Below, piece by piece: positions 22,381-33,911 of a DNA stretch of 64,000 nt. Made by a program: the position numbers and the translations under genes. Source of the DNA: Trichomonas vaginalis G3 (Eukaryota > Parabasalia > Trichomonadida > Trichomonadidae); assembly GCF_026262505.1 (NCBI RefSeq), contig NC_067203.1, positions 15,202,392 to 15,266,391 of the forward strand, given 5' to 3'. Below the pieces are notes generated by a model. The model saw only the letters and a program-made list of their open reading frames with translations, was not told the DNA's origin and did not search any database. The number at the start of each line of letters is the position of its first letter. The first letter of the stretch is position 1.

Positions 22381-23680
22381 GTCGAAAAGTTTAAAAATCA
22401 CTATACTGATACTGTACTTTATCTTTTTTTATGAATAATTGTTGGTGAAATCTTGAAATGACCCCAAAAATATTCAGGAACTTGATTTGATTCCTTAATT
22501 TCAAATTTTGAAGTCAAGATTTATTTCAACAAAAATAGAAGTGTGCCCACTCCCAATATTAGCAGCTTAGCTTAGCTGTTCATATTGGAAAATACCTAGG
22601 CCTAGTTATGCATATACCTATAAATATTGTTCGCATCTCTTTTATCGAAGTCAAGTATTAAATTAAATTTTTGAATATCATATACAATATTCACTTTCCT
22701 AATTAAGAATGTAACATTTAGGTAGCGTTAATATATGTCTGATTCAATATAATATGATTGGATTCGAATTTAGTTAAATCAAAATCATATTTATGGGTAC
22801 CTAGGTAATCTTAATAATAAAACAAATTCATGGGAATTATTTTAATTATAAAACAAAATCATTCCTATGCACAAAATTTAAATTCGAGTTTGAGAAATTT
22901 AATCAGAAACTTCTGCAATTTTGTGGAAGCTATCATGTTTATTTTTAATCAATGTTATGTATACTACATATTAGGTGTTTAAAATCTGCACCAATATTAA
23001 TAGAATCCACGATTTCCATACCAAAATGTAAATGTGATGCGACCAAATATAGCGTGCTCCCCAGAATTATTTTTGCCTTTTTCCTCGAAATTATTATTAA
23101 ACATCAGATTTCAAATATGAAAAAGTGAGAAAATTTACATTTTAAGAGTGAAATTGAATGAAGCACGTTGAGGATGTAGTGCAAACAAACTATGGATCTA
23201 ATATCTACATCATATATCAATTCTAAAAATCATAAAGAGAAAGCTAAGATCACATTTTTGTGAGTGGGATCACTTCTACAAAAATTCAGATTTTGACTTA
23301 CAAAACTTTATCCTTGCTCAGAAAGAATTAAAAATAAATGATTAAATGATACATTAGATATTACATGTAAGTAATCAATGACATCCCTCATCTATTTTCA
23401 ATAAATTGTAAGAAATATTTTTTATTGGTCCAAAAAAGAGGAAATTTTCACTCAATCAATCTACAAAATAGTATTTTGTCAGATTCAATTGCAAACAATT
23501 GATATAATTATCTTTCATCGTTAAGTTTTCAATTTTATTTGTAATACCATTAATTTAAGTAAGAAATCTCATTAACATAAGTAATCATTTGATAGCGTCA
23601 TTATTTCATAATTGGTTAATAATCGGAAATAAAGAAAATTTGCGTTTTGAAACATATAAATTTTGATTTTTTTATTTATA
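22381..23680. other. Spacer; its end resembles a BspA-like 5' flank
   Basis: No gene seen from 22381 to about 23280. From about 23285 to 23680 it carries words found before the other BspA-like genes (CATCTATTTTCAATAAATTGTA, ACTCAATCAATCT, TTGTCAGATTCAATT). The nearest downstream BspA-like gene (47886) is now about 24 kb away, separated by the nested mariner and Maverick. Confidence 0.5.
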
Positions 23681-24894
23681 GCGTTTAGCACAGCGCTCTA
23701 TATGAGACTATTAAAGGAGATATATGCTGATTATAAATATATAATAAAAAATATGAATATATGTATATGATGAGTATGTTGTATTTTGGCGCCATGCCGG
23801 ATATAAAATGAATTTTGAGACAAGAGGCGGTTTCGCGGGAAATTTTGGCGGGATTTTTTTCATTTTTTTAATGAATCATAAAGAAAACATCCTCGCTCTT
23901 GCAAAAAAATGCAAAGACTGTAAAAAAATCTACGAGACATTGGTAAAATGCTTCGGTATGGATGCTCCTAGCTATTCCACTGTAACGTATCATGTTAGGA
24001 TGTATCACTTCATGAACAAAAAGGCGCCCATCATAAAATGACAAAAAATCGCCGGATCAAAGAAAAATCAAAGCAATTCTTCAAGCGCTAGATGAAGACC
24101 CAAGAGCATCACTCAGAAGGATAGAGGAGATGACAAAGATACCACGTACAACAGTCAGTTATTATCTGCACAATTATTTGAACTACAAACTAGCGTATAC
24201 ACGTTGGGTTCCGCACAACCTTAATTCAGTTCAAAAAAAATCTAGAGTCCAATCTTCGAAAGAGCTCCTCTCTATATTGCGTGCATATCAATCCAAGAAG
24301 TTTCGCTTTTTAGTAACAGGGGACGAGTCTTGGTTTCAATATGCAACAGAAGCCAAAATCATGTGGATCCCGAAGGATGAAAATCCGCAAACATTCCCGA
24401 AGAAAAAAATTGACACACCAATGATGATGTTGTCGGTTTTTTGGGGCGTGAATGGCATCATCGCAATTGATATTCTTCAAAAACCTAATACGATGAATGC
24501 TCAGTATCTAATTGACAATGTTCTTACTCAAATTATCAATTCTGATGAGTTTGAGAAATCCAAACAACAAAAACAAAAGTTTGCAATTCATTTTGATAAT
24601 TCAAGAGTTCACAAAAGTCATAAGGTAATGAATTACTTGGTGGAAAACAATGTCAAAGTTGTTCCAAACCCAATTTATTCACCTGATATTGCACCCTCTG
24701 ACTTTTATTTATTCGGCACGCTAAAAAAGAGAGCTGAAGGACGCGAATTCGCGAGTCCAGATGATCTTGAAAATTTTGTAAGAGAGCAATTTGAGCAATT
24801 TTCTCATGATGATTTAAAGCGTGTCTTTGAAGCCTGGATCGATCGCTGCGAACGCGTGATTGAATCCAATGGTGATTATATTTAAATAAACTTT
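23681..24894 (+). mobile_element. mariner element copy 2, left part (split by Maverick)
   Basis: It matches mariner copy 1 in opposite orientation, starting at GCGTTTAGCACAGCGCTC. The outermost 14 bases of the inverted repeat (GGGTGTCCAAAGGT) are missing although TA precedes it. The element stops at 24894 inside the sequence AATAAACTTTATATAT, where the Maverick begins, and resumes at 47783/47788. Confidence 0.95.
23808..24885 (+). pseudogene. mariner transposase, copy 2 (one frameshift)
   Basis: Same protein as copy 1: MNFETRGGFAGN start, helix-turn-helix, then TGDESW, HFDNSRVH and YSPDIAPSDFYLF with DD34D spacing, ending GDYI. The frame stops at 24041 because two bases present in copy 1 are missing in the run after CCCATCATAAAA near 24035. 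The second half is open from 24130 to 24885. The Maverick inserted 9 bp after the stop codon, so it did not interrupt the transposase. Confidence 0.9.
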
Positions 24895-25087
24895 AGTTAG
24901 TACACCAGTCTTGGGTACGGCGGCACTGCGTTCCACCTTACCCAATACTTGTGAATTTGACACTTGACAAAACCGTTAACGTACATTTTACAACATGAAC
25001 GCAAAAACTAACTTAACCTTAAATATTTACAAAGCCGCCAACCATTTCACCTCACTAACGAACTCACTAATGAAAAAATAAACGTTC

Positions 25088-25371
25088 TCATAAATTTTCT
25101 TCTATATCTTCATCGTCAATGTTAACTCTATTGTAGTCATACTTGAAGTCATAAAGTTTCTCAAGTTTTGAAATGCATAGTCTTGTTAACTTACCTTCAT
25201 CATCATAAGTTTTTATAAAACTACCATGACAATCTTTATACACAGTCAATGAAAAGTCAACTGGTCTAGGATGAAGTGAAAGAACATGTTATGCTCAGGA
25301 AGGAAGAATAAATGTTTAAATGTATGTTTGTTATATTTTTCGATTTGTATGAGTTGCTTTTGTTCTGTCAT
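25088..25371 (-). pseudogene. Small Maverick gene inside the left terminal repeat
   Basis: About 94 codons beginning MTEQKQLIQIEKYNKHTF, with an acidic end (NIDDEDIEENL). It is duplicated in inverted form at 47304-47589 because it lies wholly inside the terminal repeat. Both copies are broken (about one break each). No family recognised. The position suggests a function needed near the ends or simple spread of the repeat over a gene. Confidence 0.6.
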
Positions 25372-25455
25372 TTACATCCAAATAAAAATTTTCATAAAAT
25401 AAAAAATTAATGATATCACCACCCTCACACGTATGAAAACATAGCACAAAATAAA

Positions 25456-25505
25456 TTTAGGTGAAGTGGTGAGATTCACCTCTTTTTTCACCTGTTTTTT
25501 CACCC
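25456..25505 (+). repeat. AGGTGA repeat, copy 1 (forward)
   Basis: About 50 bp: two direct GGTGA half-sites followed by inverted TCACC half-sites spaced by T-runs. It lies in the left terminal repeat. One of eight copies in the Maverick. Confidence 0.9.
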
Positions 25506-25521
25506 ACTTGAATTCATTGCT

Positions 25522-25757
25522 TTATAACTCTCTTCCTTTCTCCAACTCTTCTAACTTCTTCTTAAGTTCAGCAATGTTGTCCTCATGAAGTTTAATCTTC
25601 CTTAAATACCTTCTCTATCTAATGGTTGCTTTATCTTTCTAAACTGAACTCTACCATCCTTCATAGTATGAACGTAAAAACCTTCTGGAACCGCTCCTGA
25701 TTTAATGTATTCTACCAAAAACTTTTGTTTCATTGCTTCAGTGACTTTAGTCGTCAT
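25522..25757 (-). pseudogene. Small Maverick protein with FYV…DGR…FRK motif
   Basis: It begins MTTKVTEAMKQKFLVEYIK, then EGFYVHTMKDGRVQFRK, and ends in a charged helix. The FYV-x-KDG-x-RK pattern is shared with the gene at 27879-28311 (FYYVSQSKDGKIYVRKRK), so the two may be paralogues. No known family. Broken, about one or two breaks. Its last codons overlap the terminal repeat. Confidence 0.5.
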
Positions 25758-25805
25758 TTCAATCAAATAAAAATTTTAATATTAAATAAAAATAACGTTA
25801 TTTTT

Positions 25806-26246
25806 TCAGTAAGGAAACGCAGGAGTTTTACGATTTATTTGAGGAGTAGGTTCTGGTTTAAATGTTGGAGTCGGTTTAGGAGTTGACTTTTGAACAGGAG
25901 TTTGTACTTTCATAGGTTCAGGAGTCATTGAAGGTGTTGTTTGTGATGGTGTCGGAGTTTGTTTAACTTCAGCTACTTCAGTATTATTTACAACATTTGC
26001 TTTATTTCTTTTCAACATCATAACTGCTCCTGCTGTAGCTAGCAAACCTAGTGGGAGACCATATCTTATATAAGGACTTGACCAAATGCTATTTTTGACA
26101 GGAGCTGGTGGAACACCTAACCTTGGTGAGACTGCTCTTTGCCATTGTGCAGCTCGTAAGAAATATTCAATAGGTGCTCCATAATCGTTTGGTAAAGTTT
26201 GTTTCATAGATGGTGAAGGTTCACGAGAGCTTGATGAAGAACTCAT
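25806..26246 (-). CDS. Maverick Pro-rich protein with one membrane segment
   Basis: 146 residues. Ser-rich start, then a hydrophobic segment at about residues 62-79 (YGLPLGLLATAGAVMML) flanked by basic residues. The C-terminal half is Pro/Thr-rich (TPSQTTPSMTPEP, KPTPTFKPEPTPQ), like a stalk. It lies directly downstream of the capsid-like gene on the same strand, so a minor virion membrane or capsid-associated protein is plausible inference. Intact frame with ATG. Confidence 0.65.
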   Translation of the reverse strand: MSSSSSSREPSPSMKQTLPNDYGAPIEYFLRAAQWQRAVSPRLGVPPAPVKNSIWSSPYIRYGLPLGLLATAGAVMMLKRNKANVVNNTEVAEVKQTPTPSQTTPSMTPEPMKVQTPVQKSTPKPTPTFKPEPTPQINRKTPAFPY

Positions 26247-26276
26247 TTATAAGCTTTAAAAATAAACGTTCATCCT

Positions 26277-27851
26277 TTATTCCTCACTGTCGTCCGTAGC
26301 TAAGTTATAGTCATCTAATCTTATTATTGGGATTCCATTAGCACGCACCTGAATGGCAAAGCAACAATCCCTCATAAATCCAATAAGTGGCTTTGGTACA
26401 TTTTCAGTTGCTAGTTCAATAGGTCCTTTAACAGACAATTTGTATGTTATTGGAGCAGTAGATGTTTGACCTTGCTGGAAGCAAAAGTCCACTTCTGTTG
26501 GAAAACCACATAAGAAATGTGTGTTGTCATAGCTATCCCATTTATGTTCCACACTACCATCATCCACCAATGACCTCATAACATCTTCATTAAATCCTAT
26601 CATATCATTGTTTGTATTGCAAGCGTTCGCAACCATTTCATAAAATACAGGTCCATATGATTTTTCAGGTTCTGCAGGCATATTTCCATAAGCTCCCATG
26701 GAAAGCTGAAGATATTTAAACTTAGGGTTCTCAAAATTAACATAATAGTTGTCTTTCTTTCTAAATAGTGCCCAAATACTTTTAACATTAATAGGCGTAT
26801 AAGCTGCTGTAAATGTTGCACTTGAACTATCTGTATTCTTTGAGAATGAACCGTCCATAGGAATCCAATCCATAACTTTAACAGGAAAACATAAAGCCTC
26901 GTTTGTATAATGTTCTACAAGTTCTGTATAAATGTTAGGGTCTAAAGAGAATGACTTTGGATGAATGAAACATTCATTAAAATCCATCTTTGTTCGAAAT
27001 AGTTGCTGGTTACAGTTGTAATAGTAACTGTTCCACTAGCTTCTACTGCCTTCGTTATCATAGTGAATGGTTCATTCCATGGAACAAATTTATTTGTCGG
27101 TGGATTTGAATCTGAAGCAAATGCAACTTTAAGAGTTGGATTGAAAGCAATGATATCATTTACAGATATAGATGTGCATTGTAAGGCGTCGCTACTGAAC
27201 TTTACTTTAAGCTGAATGTTTCCTGCAAAAGCTGGAATAAATCGAATAGCTTCTAATGGAAGGAATCTTCTAACAGGAATTCTTAAACGAAGCTTAAAAT
27301 CAAATGATTTTTCCTGCTGTAATTGGACCACTAACAATTTGTCCTGTTCTGCATGTTCCCGAATGACTCCATACATCTTCATGTCGAGTCTTTGAGAAAA
27401 CATCTACTTTCTTTATTTGTTCGGTAGTTTGTGAGTTTGAAGTTATATATGCTTCTTCTCTTGCGTTGTCTTGAGAATATACGATACGACCATTTGCAAG
27501 GATTTGATATCCAGCAACTGCATAGAAAGCGTCATCGAAACCAATCCAAAATCCTGGTGGGTTTGTTTTATTGGAACCTGAACCAATTTCTTTATCTACA
27601 ATAAATTGACCTTCCATTTTATACGTAATGAATGTATTGTAAAGGTCCAACATATTTTCACCAGGAGGTGAGAGATTGAATGTTACCCATGTGTTATCTT
27701 TAGCAGTTCCAGGTTGTGATGGAATCTTTGCGTCAGAATATTTTCTATTAGTGTCACCAATTTGAACTGCATTGTCTATGATATCGAAATATGAGCGAAT
27801 CTGATGAATATGCTCTGCTGGAGTAAATTCGTTTAGCTGTTCGTTCTGCAT
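26277..27851 (-). pseudogene. Maverick major capsid-like protein
   Basis: About 520 codons of beta-rich, Asn/Gly-rich sequence starting MQNEQLNEFTPAEHIHQIRS, with SYFDIIDNAV, WVTFNLSPPGENMLDLYNTF and, near the end, IRLDDYNLATD. Size, composition and position next to a small Pro-rich membrane protein fit the double jelly-roll capsid protein of Mavericks, but I assign it from context rather than a decisive motif. A TTTTTATCTGA motif precedes the start (27862-27872). Broken, about two breaks. Confidence 0.6.
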
Positions 27852-27878
27852 GTATTTACTTCAGATAAAAATATCTAT

Positions 27879-28311
27879 TTACTTCATTATTCTCACTCTT
27901 CTTCTTGGTATTCGTGGTGGAAGTTGTTTCTTGACATTTTCAATGAACTGTACATTCTCTTTTGTCTCAACTTCTTTCACTGGCGGTCAGGGTTCTTTGA
28001 CTCGGTTTGCTTTTCAATGAAATTCACGAACTTTGCAATAAGCTCTTGGTTCGTTATTGAAAGTACATCTGGCTTCTTTTCTTCTTGTTCTATTGACTTT
28101 TCAGTTTGAACAGAAGGTTTTATATGGGCTTCGTGGCTTCGCCCTTGCCATGCACCTTAATGTTGTCGCTCTCTGTATTCGCTAATGGAACCTTTCTTTT
28201 TCTTACATATATTTTACCATCTTTACTCTGACTTACATAATAGAAAGGATGTTGTATTCCTCTGGCGTCATTTAATATAATAGACTCTCGTTCTGATTTT
28301 GACAAGCTCAT
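27879..28311 (-). pseudogene. Maverick gene with FYYVSQSKDGKIYVRKRK start domain
   Basis: The N-terminal 60 residues are compact and basic (IQHPFYYVSQSKDGKIYVRK), followed by a Lys/Glu-rich tail (VQTEKSIEQEEKKPD). Possible paralogue of 25522-25757. Function unknown. Broken, about two breaks. Confidence 0.5.
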
Positions 28312-28338
28312 TTTACATCGGTTAAAGTTTTAATTTAG

Positions 28339-28350
28339 TTTTTTATCTAC
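28339..28350 (+). promoter_or_regulatory. TTTTTATCYG-type motif
   Basis: TTTTTTATCTAC, 7 bp before the ATG at 28357 of the small charged gene. Part of a shared Maverick start-proximal motif. Confidence 0.4.
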
Positions 28351-28356
28351 AGTCAA

Positions 28357-28614
28357 ATGACTCAGACAAGCCCTACGGACAAGACCAAGGTGTCATAGAT
28401 GTTGAAGCATTGAAGAAAGAAATTCGTGAGCAAATTTTATCCGAACTGAAGGAACAAAAACAAGAACAAAAGCCAGAGAGACCAAAGAGAAAACTTAGTG
28501 AAAAACAACTTGCTGCATTAGCTGCTGGAAGACAAAGAACCCACGTTTGCTGGCAAAAAAGCTAGAGAAGAAGCTGAAGCAAAAGCTAAAGAAGCTGAAG
28601 CAAAGAAAGAGTAA
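28357..28614 (+). pseudogene. Small Lys/Glu-rich Maverick protein
   Basis: Charged helical sequence (VIDVEALKKEIREQILSELK, then KQEQKPERPKRKLSEKQLAA and an Ala/Glu/Lys tail). It resembles small nucleic-acid-binding or scaffold proteins by composition only. Broken, about two breaks. Confidence 0.45.
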
Positions 28615-28622
28615 ATGGTTTA

Positions 28623-28633
28623 TTTTTATCCGA
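28623..28633 (+). promoter_or_regulatory. TTTTTATCYG-type motif
   Basis: TTTTTATCCGA, 5 bp before the ATG at 28639. Identical to the motif at 33831-33841 (minus). Confidence 0.5.
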
Positions 28634-28638
28634 ATTAA

Positions 28639-29497
28639 ATGTATAGACAAATACCTTTATCTGTTGCGTTCAGTAGTGAAAACCCTGACGTCAAAATAAA
28701 GGGGAACAGAGTAACGTTTAAGTTTCCAACAGACTGGATTGTGAACATAAATGAAGAGAAGTACATTGGCATAACATCTATGTATATAACACGTGCTTTC
28801 AGAAAGGTTGACTTTATACTTCAAGTCGAGATAGAAAATGACGAACAGTCTTTAAGCGCCCAAAACATTCACATATACAAATACTTTAAAGACGATACAA
28901 CATTGTTGCAATGTATGATTTCATTTAATGAGATGTTCGAGAAAAAGTTCAACATTGAAGTACAAACTTTACAGCCTTTACGTGAGTTTCTTGCACAACT
29001 GAAAGAAGAAGGTAGTCAGCCACAACTTATAGACTTTCATTATGAATTTAATGAAAATGAAGATGGAACTCATGACTGTCAATTCATTGTATTCTCACCA
29101 TTCAATGAAGTCGCTAAAAGAAAGAAAAATCCATTACGTATAAGATTTCAAATCTCCGAACCAAGTGATGATTTTAAGAATGTTTTTCAATTATGATGCA
29201 ATGCTTCCGAGGAAAAATGAATTTTCAAAGATTGTAACACCTGGCATTTGGGATAGAAAGCAAGCAATACTTTACTCTAATATAGCCAAAGGCGTTGAAA
29301 ATGAGTTCATTGGTCATACAAGAACTTCACCACTTCCTAACCCTAAATACTATAAATTAACTGGCTTCAATCGTGAGTTTTGGATAGACATGTTCTCCAC
29401 TCATGACCATAAATGTCCAGTGTTCTTACCTCCAGATGGGAAGGACTGTCTCTACATTGAAGCACAACTCTTAAACTCTACCATCGCAGTATTGTAA
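28639..29497 (+). pseudogene. Maverick structural-type protein, family member A
   Basis: Beta-rich protein starting MYRQIPLSVAFSSENPDVK, with a C-terminal half containing TPGIWDRKQAILYSNI, FWIDMFS and the closing block FLPPDGKDCLYIEAQLL. The closing block and overall layout match the proteins at 42618 and 45562 (PKDGKDGLIIEMILI), defining a three-member family within the element. Likely virion structural proteins; this is inference. Broken, about one break. Confidence 0.55.
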
Positions 29498-29589
29498 AAT
29501 CTACGCTAGCTTTATTTTTATCACGAATGACCTCATTGCTGACAAAAATAAGCCGCTAGCGGCAAGGCGAAGCCCATGACCTCAGAACT
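29498..29589. repeat. Short spacer with GC-rich palindrome
   Basis: GCCGCTAGCGGC at 29552-29563 is a perfect 12-bp palindrome in an AT-rich spacer between convergent genes. Confidence 0.7.
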
Positions 29590-32500
29590 TCAACTTACGA
29601 ATAAAGCTTTTTTAGTCGTTATTGAAAAGTTGAACTTTTCAGCAAAGCAAGGTTGACATGACTTACATAAGTCGAATGCAATCTCTTGACCATCATGAAG
29701 TGCTTTGTAAAGTTTCATTAAACTGAACTCAGAGTCTTTGTCATATGTTCCAACAGGTATGTGAATGTTCTTATCTTCATTGTAATAGCATTGTATAGCT
29801 TCAGGAAACATTTCATTAGCGGTTAAAGCAATAACATCTTGCTTCACGCCTTTCATTCTGCAGTGAAATGCAACTTCATTTAAATCATTCGTGAGTAAGT
29901 CTATGTAGGTCTTCTTTCCACAGAAAATACTTTTATAAGCTAAACTTTGTTTTCCAGGTGTTATTTCTGCAAAGTCGCTATGAAATTGACCAAGGTTCTT
30001 TCCTATAAGTTCGCGACCATATCTCTTCTTAAACTCTGCTGCAAGCTTTGGATGTCTTCATTATATAAGTGCATACTGTCGGTATCCTGGTAAAAGATTT
30101 GAAGTCCCATGTCCTCTGCAGTACAGAATACTTCATTCATAATACGTTTTGACATAGACAGAATATTAACACCAAGTGGACAGAAGTTAAAGTGTCTGCA
30201 AATGCTTTTCGTTAGCTTGAAAATAGTTTTATCTGAACCATCCAAACCTTCGAACTTCACTATATGGTTGTAATTTCTTATAGCATATCTTATAGCATCT
30301 TTGTCATTTACTATGGTTATTTTTGACTCAATAGGAGATAGAATAGTTTTGCCATAAATGCTGTTCAGAATGAGTTTTATAATTTCTTGTAAGGGGTTTC
30401 CTTCTTTCTTATACTTTAACCTTAACTCAAACAACTTCTTTACTTCATCTCTTATTCTCATATCTCTGTTTCCATCGTAATAGTATCCTTGCAACACTTC
30501 ACATTTGACACCTTGATATTTTATGAGGTCTTGTAATGTTATATGGTCAACATACATGAGACAGCAAGTGTTTGAACTTCTTGGAACGTTAAGTTCTGGA
30601 TTTAGTTCAGGGTCGCAAACTATTAAATGAAAGTGTCTGGGTATACCAATCTCTGTTATCTTAATGAGAACAAAGAAGCCAGACATAAACTTTTCACCAA
30701 TGGGTTCCTTTTGGTCATCATCGAATAAATGTCTCATGAGATACTCTGTGCTTAGCATCTCATCCTTCAATACTTTTGGAATTCCTTCTAAAGTATACAA
30801 TCTTGCTATAGCTGAAGGATATAATGAAACAGTGTCGAAGTCAGCAATGAGTTTCTTTTTGCTCTTTTGTTTCATGTTATCTGACAACATACATCTTCCA
30901 CCTTGAATACAGCGTGAAATAAACTCTCTTGGTTTATTTGAGAGGTCATAAAGATTTCCATTCGGGAAGTATACTCTGTTCTCAAACAATTTGTTAGCAA
31001 TAGAACAAATACTAACGTAGTCATAAACGTTTAAATCAAACTCTTTCAATAAGTCATTGCGGAACTTTACAAAACCTTCTCTTAAAATTCTTACATCTTG
31101 TTTGCAGTAAAACGTGCTATATTTTTCTAAGTCGAAGTGGTTTTCATCTATTCTGCAACCTTTGATGGAATCTATGTTCTTCATAAATGTATCTGCATCA
31201 TGGATAAACTTACATGCTTCAGAAATGACACCAGTTCTGTTGTCATTTGCTAACAAAACACTGCTGTAGTAGTTATATGGAAATACTTCTTTCGGTCCTG
31301 TTTGTAAGTTAAACATAGCAGGAAATAGTTTAAGCTTCTTATTTATAACACTGTAAGAGTCTTTTATAATAATTGCCCGTCCTTTATATAAGCCAGTTAT
31401 TTGCATTGTTCGTGAACCTTTAATGATGGGAGTTCCTTTCACTTCTGTCATGTGTCTTAAGATGAAGTTTATGTCATAACTGAGGTTTGGAAATATATTA
31501 AACTCTTGTCAGGAAGTCTTTCCAAAAATTCTGTTGCACAGTTTTGACCCCAAATGCTTTCACTAACTGAACCATCTTCACTGTCATAACAGATGTTAAA
31601 AGCTTTATGAAAGCCATCCGTACTACACTCAAAGTCAGCAAAGAAAACGTGCTCAGGTATGAATTTACATTTAGCTTTATTTACTTCTTTTGACTCTGCT
31701 TTCTTCTTCAGTTGTACACAATACTTTGGAGCATATGTCAAATCTTTAAATGGTGCAAGGTTCTGTTTATATAAGTCAGTAGTATATGTGAAAAGTTCTC
31801 CATAAGAAATAGGTTCGAAATATTTGCACTCCCACAATGTTTTCATAACATCCCATAACGGTGTTGTTCTATCATAACGAACTACATATTTATCTTCTCT
31901 CTTTGTATAAATCTTCATCTGTTTCTCAATGTTCATTCCACCACAAGCTTTGAGAATTTCTTTATAGTTTCGAATGAAGTATGTTGTCATTGGTAATCTT
32001 TCATTTAGCATGTAGTGGTCTTCAACAAGAAGTAAGTCAATAGTTCTAACAGTTTCGCATTCTTTTGGTATATATCTCTTTATTTCATTATGTCTTGAGT
32101 CATTGAAATAACCAATGGTAACATTAAATGATATACCTGTTGCGTCAGAAATTTCTTGTACTTTACTTTGAGGAAAGTCTCTAACACGAATGACTTCTCT
32201 CATGTGGTCAATAGTTTCTTCATTTACTCCAGCCTGAATGCAAGCATAAACGAAACAATTGTCCTCTGTCATAAGTGTTGCAGTTCTTTTGTTCAGTTCA
32301 TTGAAGATTTGGTAGCGTTCAAGATTTATAGGTAATGTGCAAAGATACTTCCAGAACTGACCGCTTCTCTTCTTATAAAACTTCTTTTCACCATTATCTT
32401 TCCAAAAGCTTTCTATAAGTGCTGGGTTTCCTGTTTGCTTAAGAGCTTCCAAAATGGCTTTCTGGTCATTTGTCAGTGTGCTTTCATCTCTATATGGTCT

Positions 32501-33427
32501 CTTTTTTGGTTTGCCTTTCTTTACATCTGACATCGTTAAGCCTTCATATTCTGTTAAATCATACATCTTTATTTCGGTAAGATTCTTTATGTTTGTCAAG
32601 AAGAAGTCATAGTGCATTTCAACAATACCTGCGGCATTTGCTTCTATCTCTGATATAAAGTTCTCCTTCAAGAGCTGATGTAGTAATGTTCCAATATTAT
32701 TGAGGTTTAACGTAGAACATTCATACTTTCCACCAAGTTTATAACATACCATCCATCTCTGTTGGGAGTTTATTTTAATTTTCTCTAAGAGTCTCATGAA
32801 AACCTTACCAAAATGTTTGTGTAAGTAGTCTCTGTTTGGTTCATCTAAAGCTTCGATGTTAAAGTCAATGAGTCTATTGCCTGACTTCACATTTCTCTTC
32901 CTATTCTCTTCATCTTTCTTTAACCATCTCTCACCTTCTTTTGGTTTGTCGTCAATGGAACGAATGACATCGTTAGCTTTGCGAACTTGTTCTATAGCAC
33001 TTTTAAACATCTCTCTTCTCTGTTGTTTCAGTGTGTCATCTCTCTTTCGTGTTTCACCAACGTTTGCATTTGTTATGTCAAACATTTCTCTTCTTACTTC
33101 ATGTGGTACAGCTCTTCTTGTTTCACCAACGTTTGCATTTGTTATGTCAAACATTTCTCTTCTTACTTCATGAGGTACTGAACGTCTATGATATAAGTCA
33201 ATAGCAATGTCATTTAAAGGAAATGCTCTTGCATGGACTTCGTCCTCGCCGCGTTGCGGCTTTATGAACTCATGAATTCTATCATAACTTATTGCACCAT
33301 TATAGTCATTGAGGATGTCAGCGAGTGCTTTTTTGTTTGTTGCGTAATGCTTTGCAACATCTATATTAGCTTCTGTAAGAAGTTGTTTTATTTCCGAGTG
33401 TTCTAACTTAGACAACTTCCGATACAT
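29590..33427 (-). pseudogene. POLB: Maverick protein-primed DNA polymerase B
   Basis: About 1270 codons. The N-terminal 500 residues are Maverick-specific and include DNCFVYACIQAGV and a 23-residue tandem repeat (33051-33188). Then come the 3'-5' exonuclease motif FFADFECSTDG, polymerase motif A (FDTVSLYPSAI, about 30830), motif B (LILNSIYGK, about 30360) and motif C (YQDTDSMHL, about 30080), followed by a thumb (YKALHDGQEIAFDL). This is the protein-primed family B architecture used to replicate Mavericks. Broken, about two or three breaks. A small GC hairpin (33248-33260) lies in the coding sequence. Confidence 0.93.
33051..33188. repeat. 69-bp tandem duplication within POLB
   Basis: Two near-identical 69-bp units encode VPHEVRREMFDITNANVGET twice (23-residue period). 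In-frame, so the duplication is length-neutral for the frame. Confidence 0.9.
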
Positions 33428-33477
33428 CTTTAGTAGGAAATAAAAAAATATTTTTTGAAAAAATAAACTTAGAAAAA

Positions 33478-33822
33478 TTATTTCTTTCTATATTTGCCAT
33501 TCCGAACTTCGAAAAGATGTTTTATACCAGCATAGAATTTTTCTCTAGAGCTTGGTCTTATATTGTTTTCATGACAATATTTTCTATATTCTTCATATAA
33601 AGCCTTTTTTTCATACATTTCATAAGGACAATCTAACCAGAATAGTGCATATCCAGTTTCGTTATCTAGGTCTCTATATGTTTCTTCTGTTTGTAGAATT
33701 TCGCTTTCTTCTATTTGTAGAATTTCGCTTTCTCTATTTAGTTCTATGACTATATATTGTGGCTTAAAAAGATGTGGGCAAGAAGGGTCTGGCGCTATGT
33801 AAAAAGTTAATTTTTCTGTCAT
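33478..33822 (-). CDS. Small Maverick protein with primase C-terminal-like domain
   Basis: 114 residues. Residues 1-30 form a beta-rich start, then a short duplicated ESEILQ(I/T)EE segment. Residues 70-112 (LYEEYRKYCHENNIRPSSRE, KFYAGIKHLF) resemble the winged-helix tail of D5/P4-type primase-helicases. No helicase or primase core is present, so it would be a stand-alone tail domain; this is inference. Frame intact, with ATG. A TTTTTATCCGA motif precedes it. Confidence 0.6.
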   Translation of the reverse strand: MTEKLTFYIAPDPSCPHLFKPQYIVIELNRESEILQIEESEILQTEETYRDLDNETGYALFWLDCPYEMYEKKALYEEYRKYCHENNIRPSSREKFYAGIKHLFEVRNGKYRKK

Positions 33823-33830
33823 CTTTTCTA

Positions 33831-33841
33831 TCGGATAAAAA
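33831..33841 (-). promoter_or_regulatory. TTTTTATCYG-type motif
   Basis: TTTTTATCCGA on the minus strand, 8 bp before the ATG at 33822. Confidence 0.5.
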
Positions 33842-33911
33842 ATATTTTTTGAAAAATTAGATTACATTTTTTTTAAGTTATTTTTCAAAATAATTTAATA
33901 TTTTTATTTTA

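Larger units (their letters stand above)
24895..25538 (+). repeat. Maverick left terminal inverted repeat
   Basis: About 644 bp, complementary to 47133-47782 with only a handful of differences. It contains one copy of a small gene (25088-25371) and one copy of the AGGTGA repeat. Its inner edge overlaps the 3' end of the gene at 25522-25757. Confidence 0.95.
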
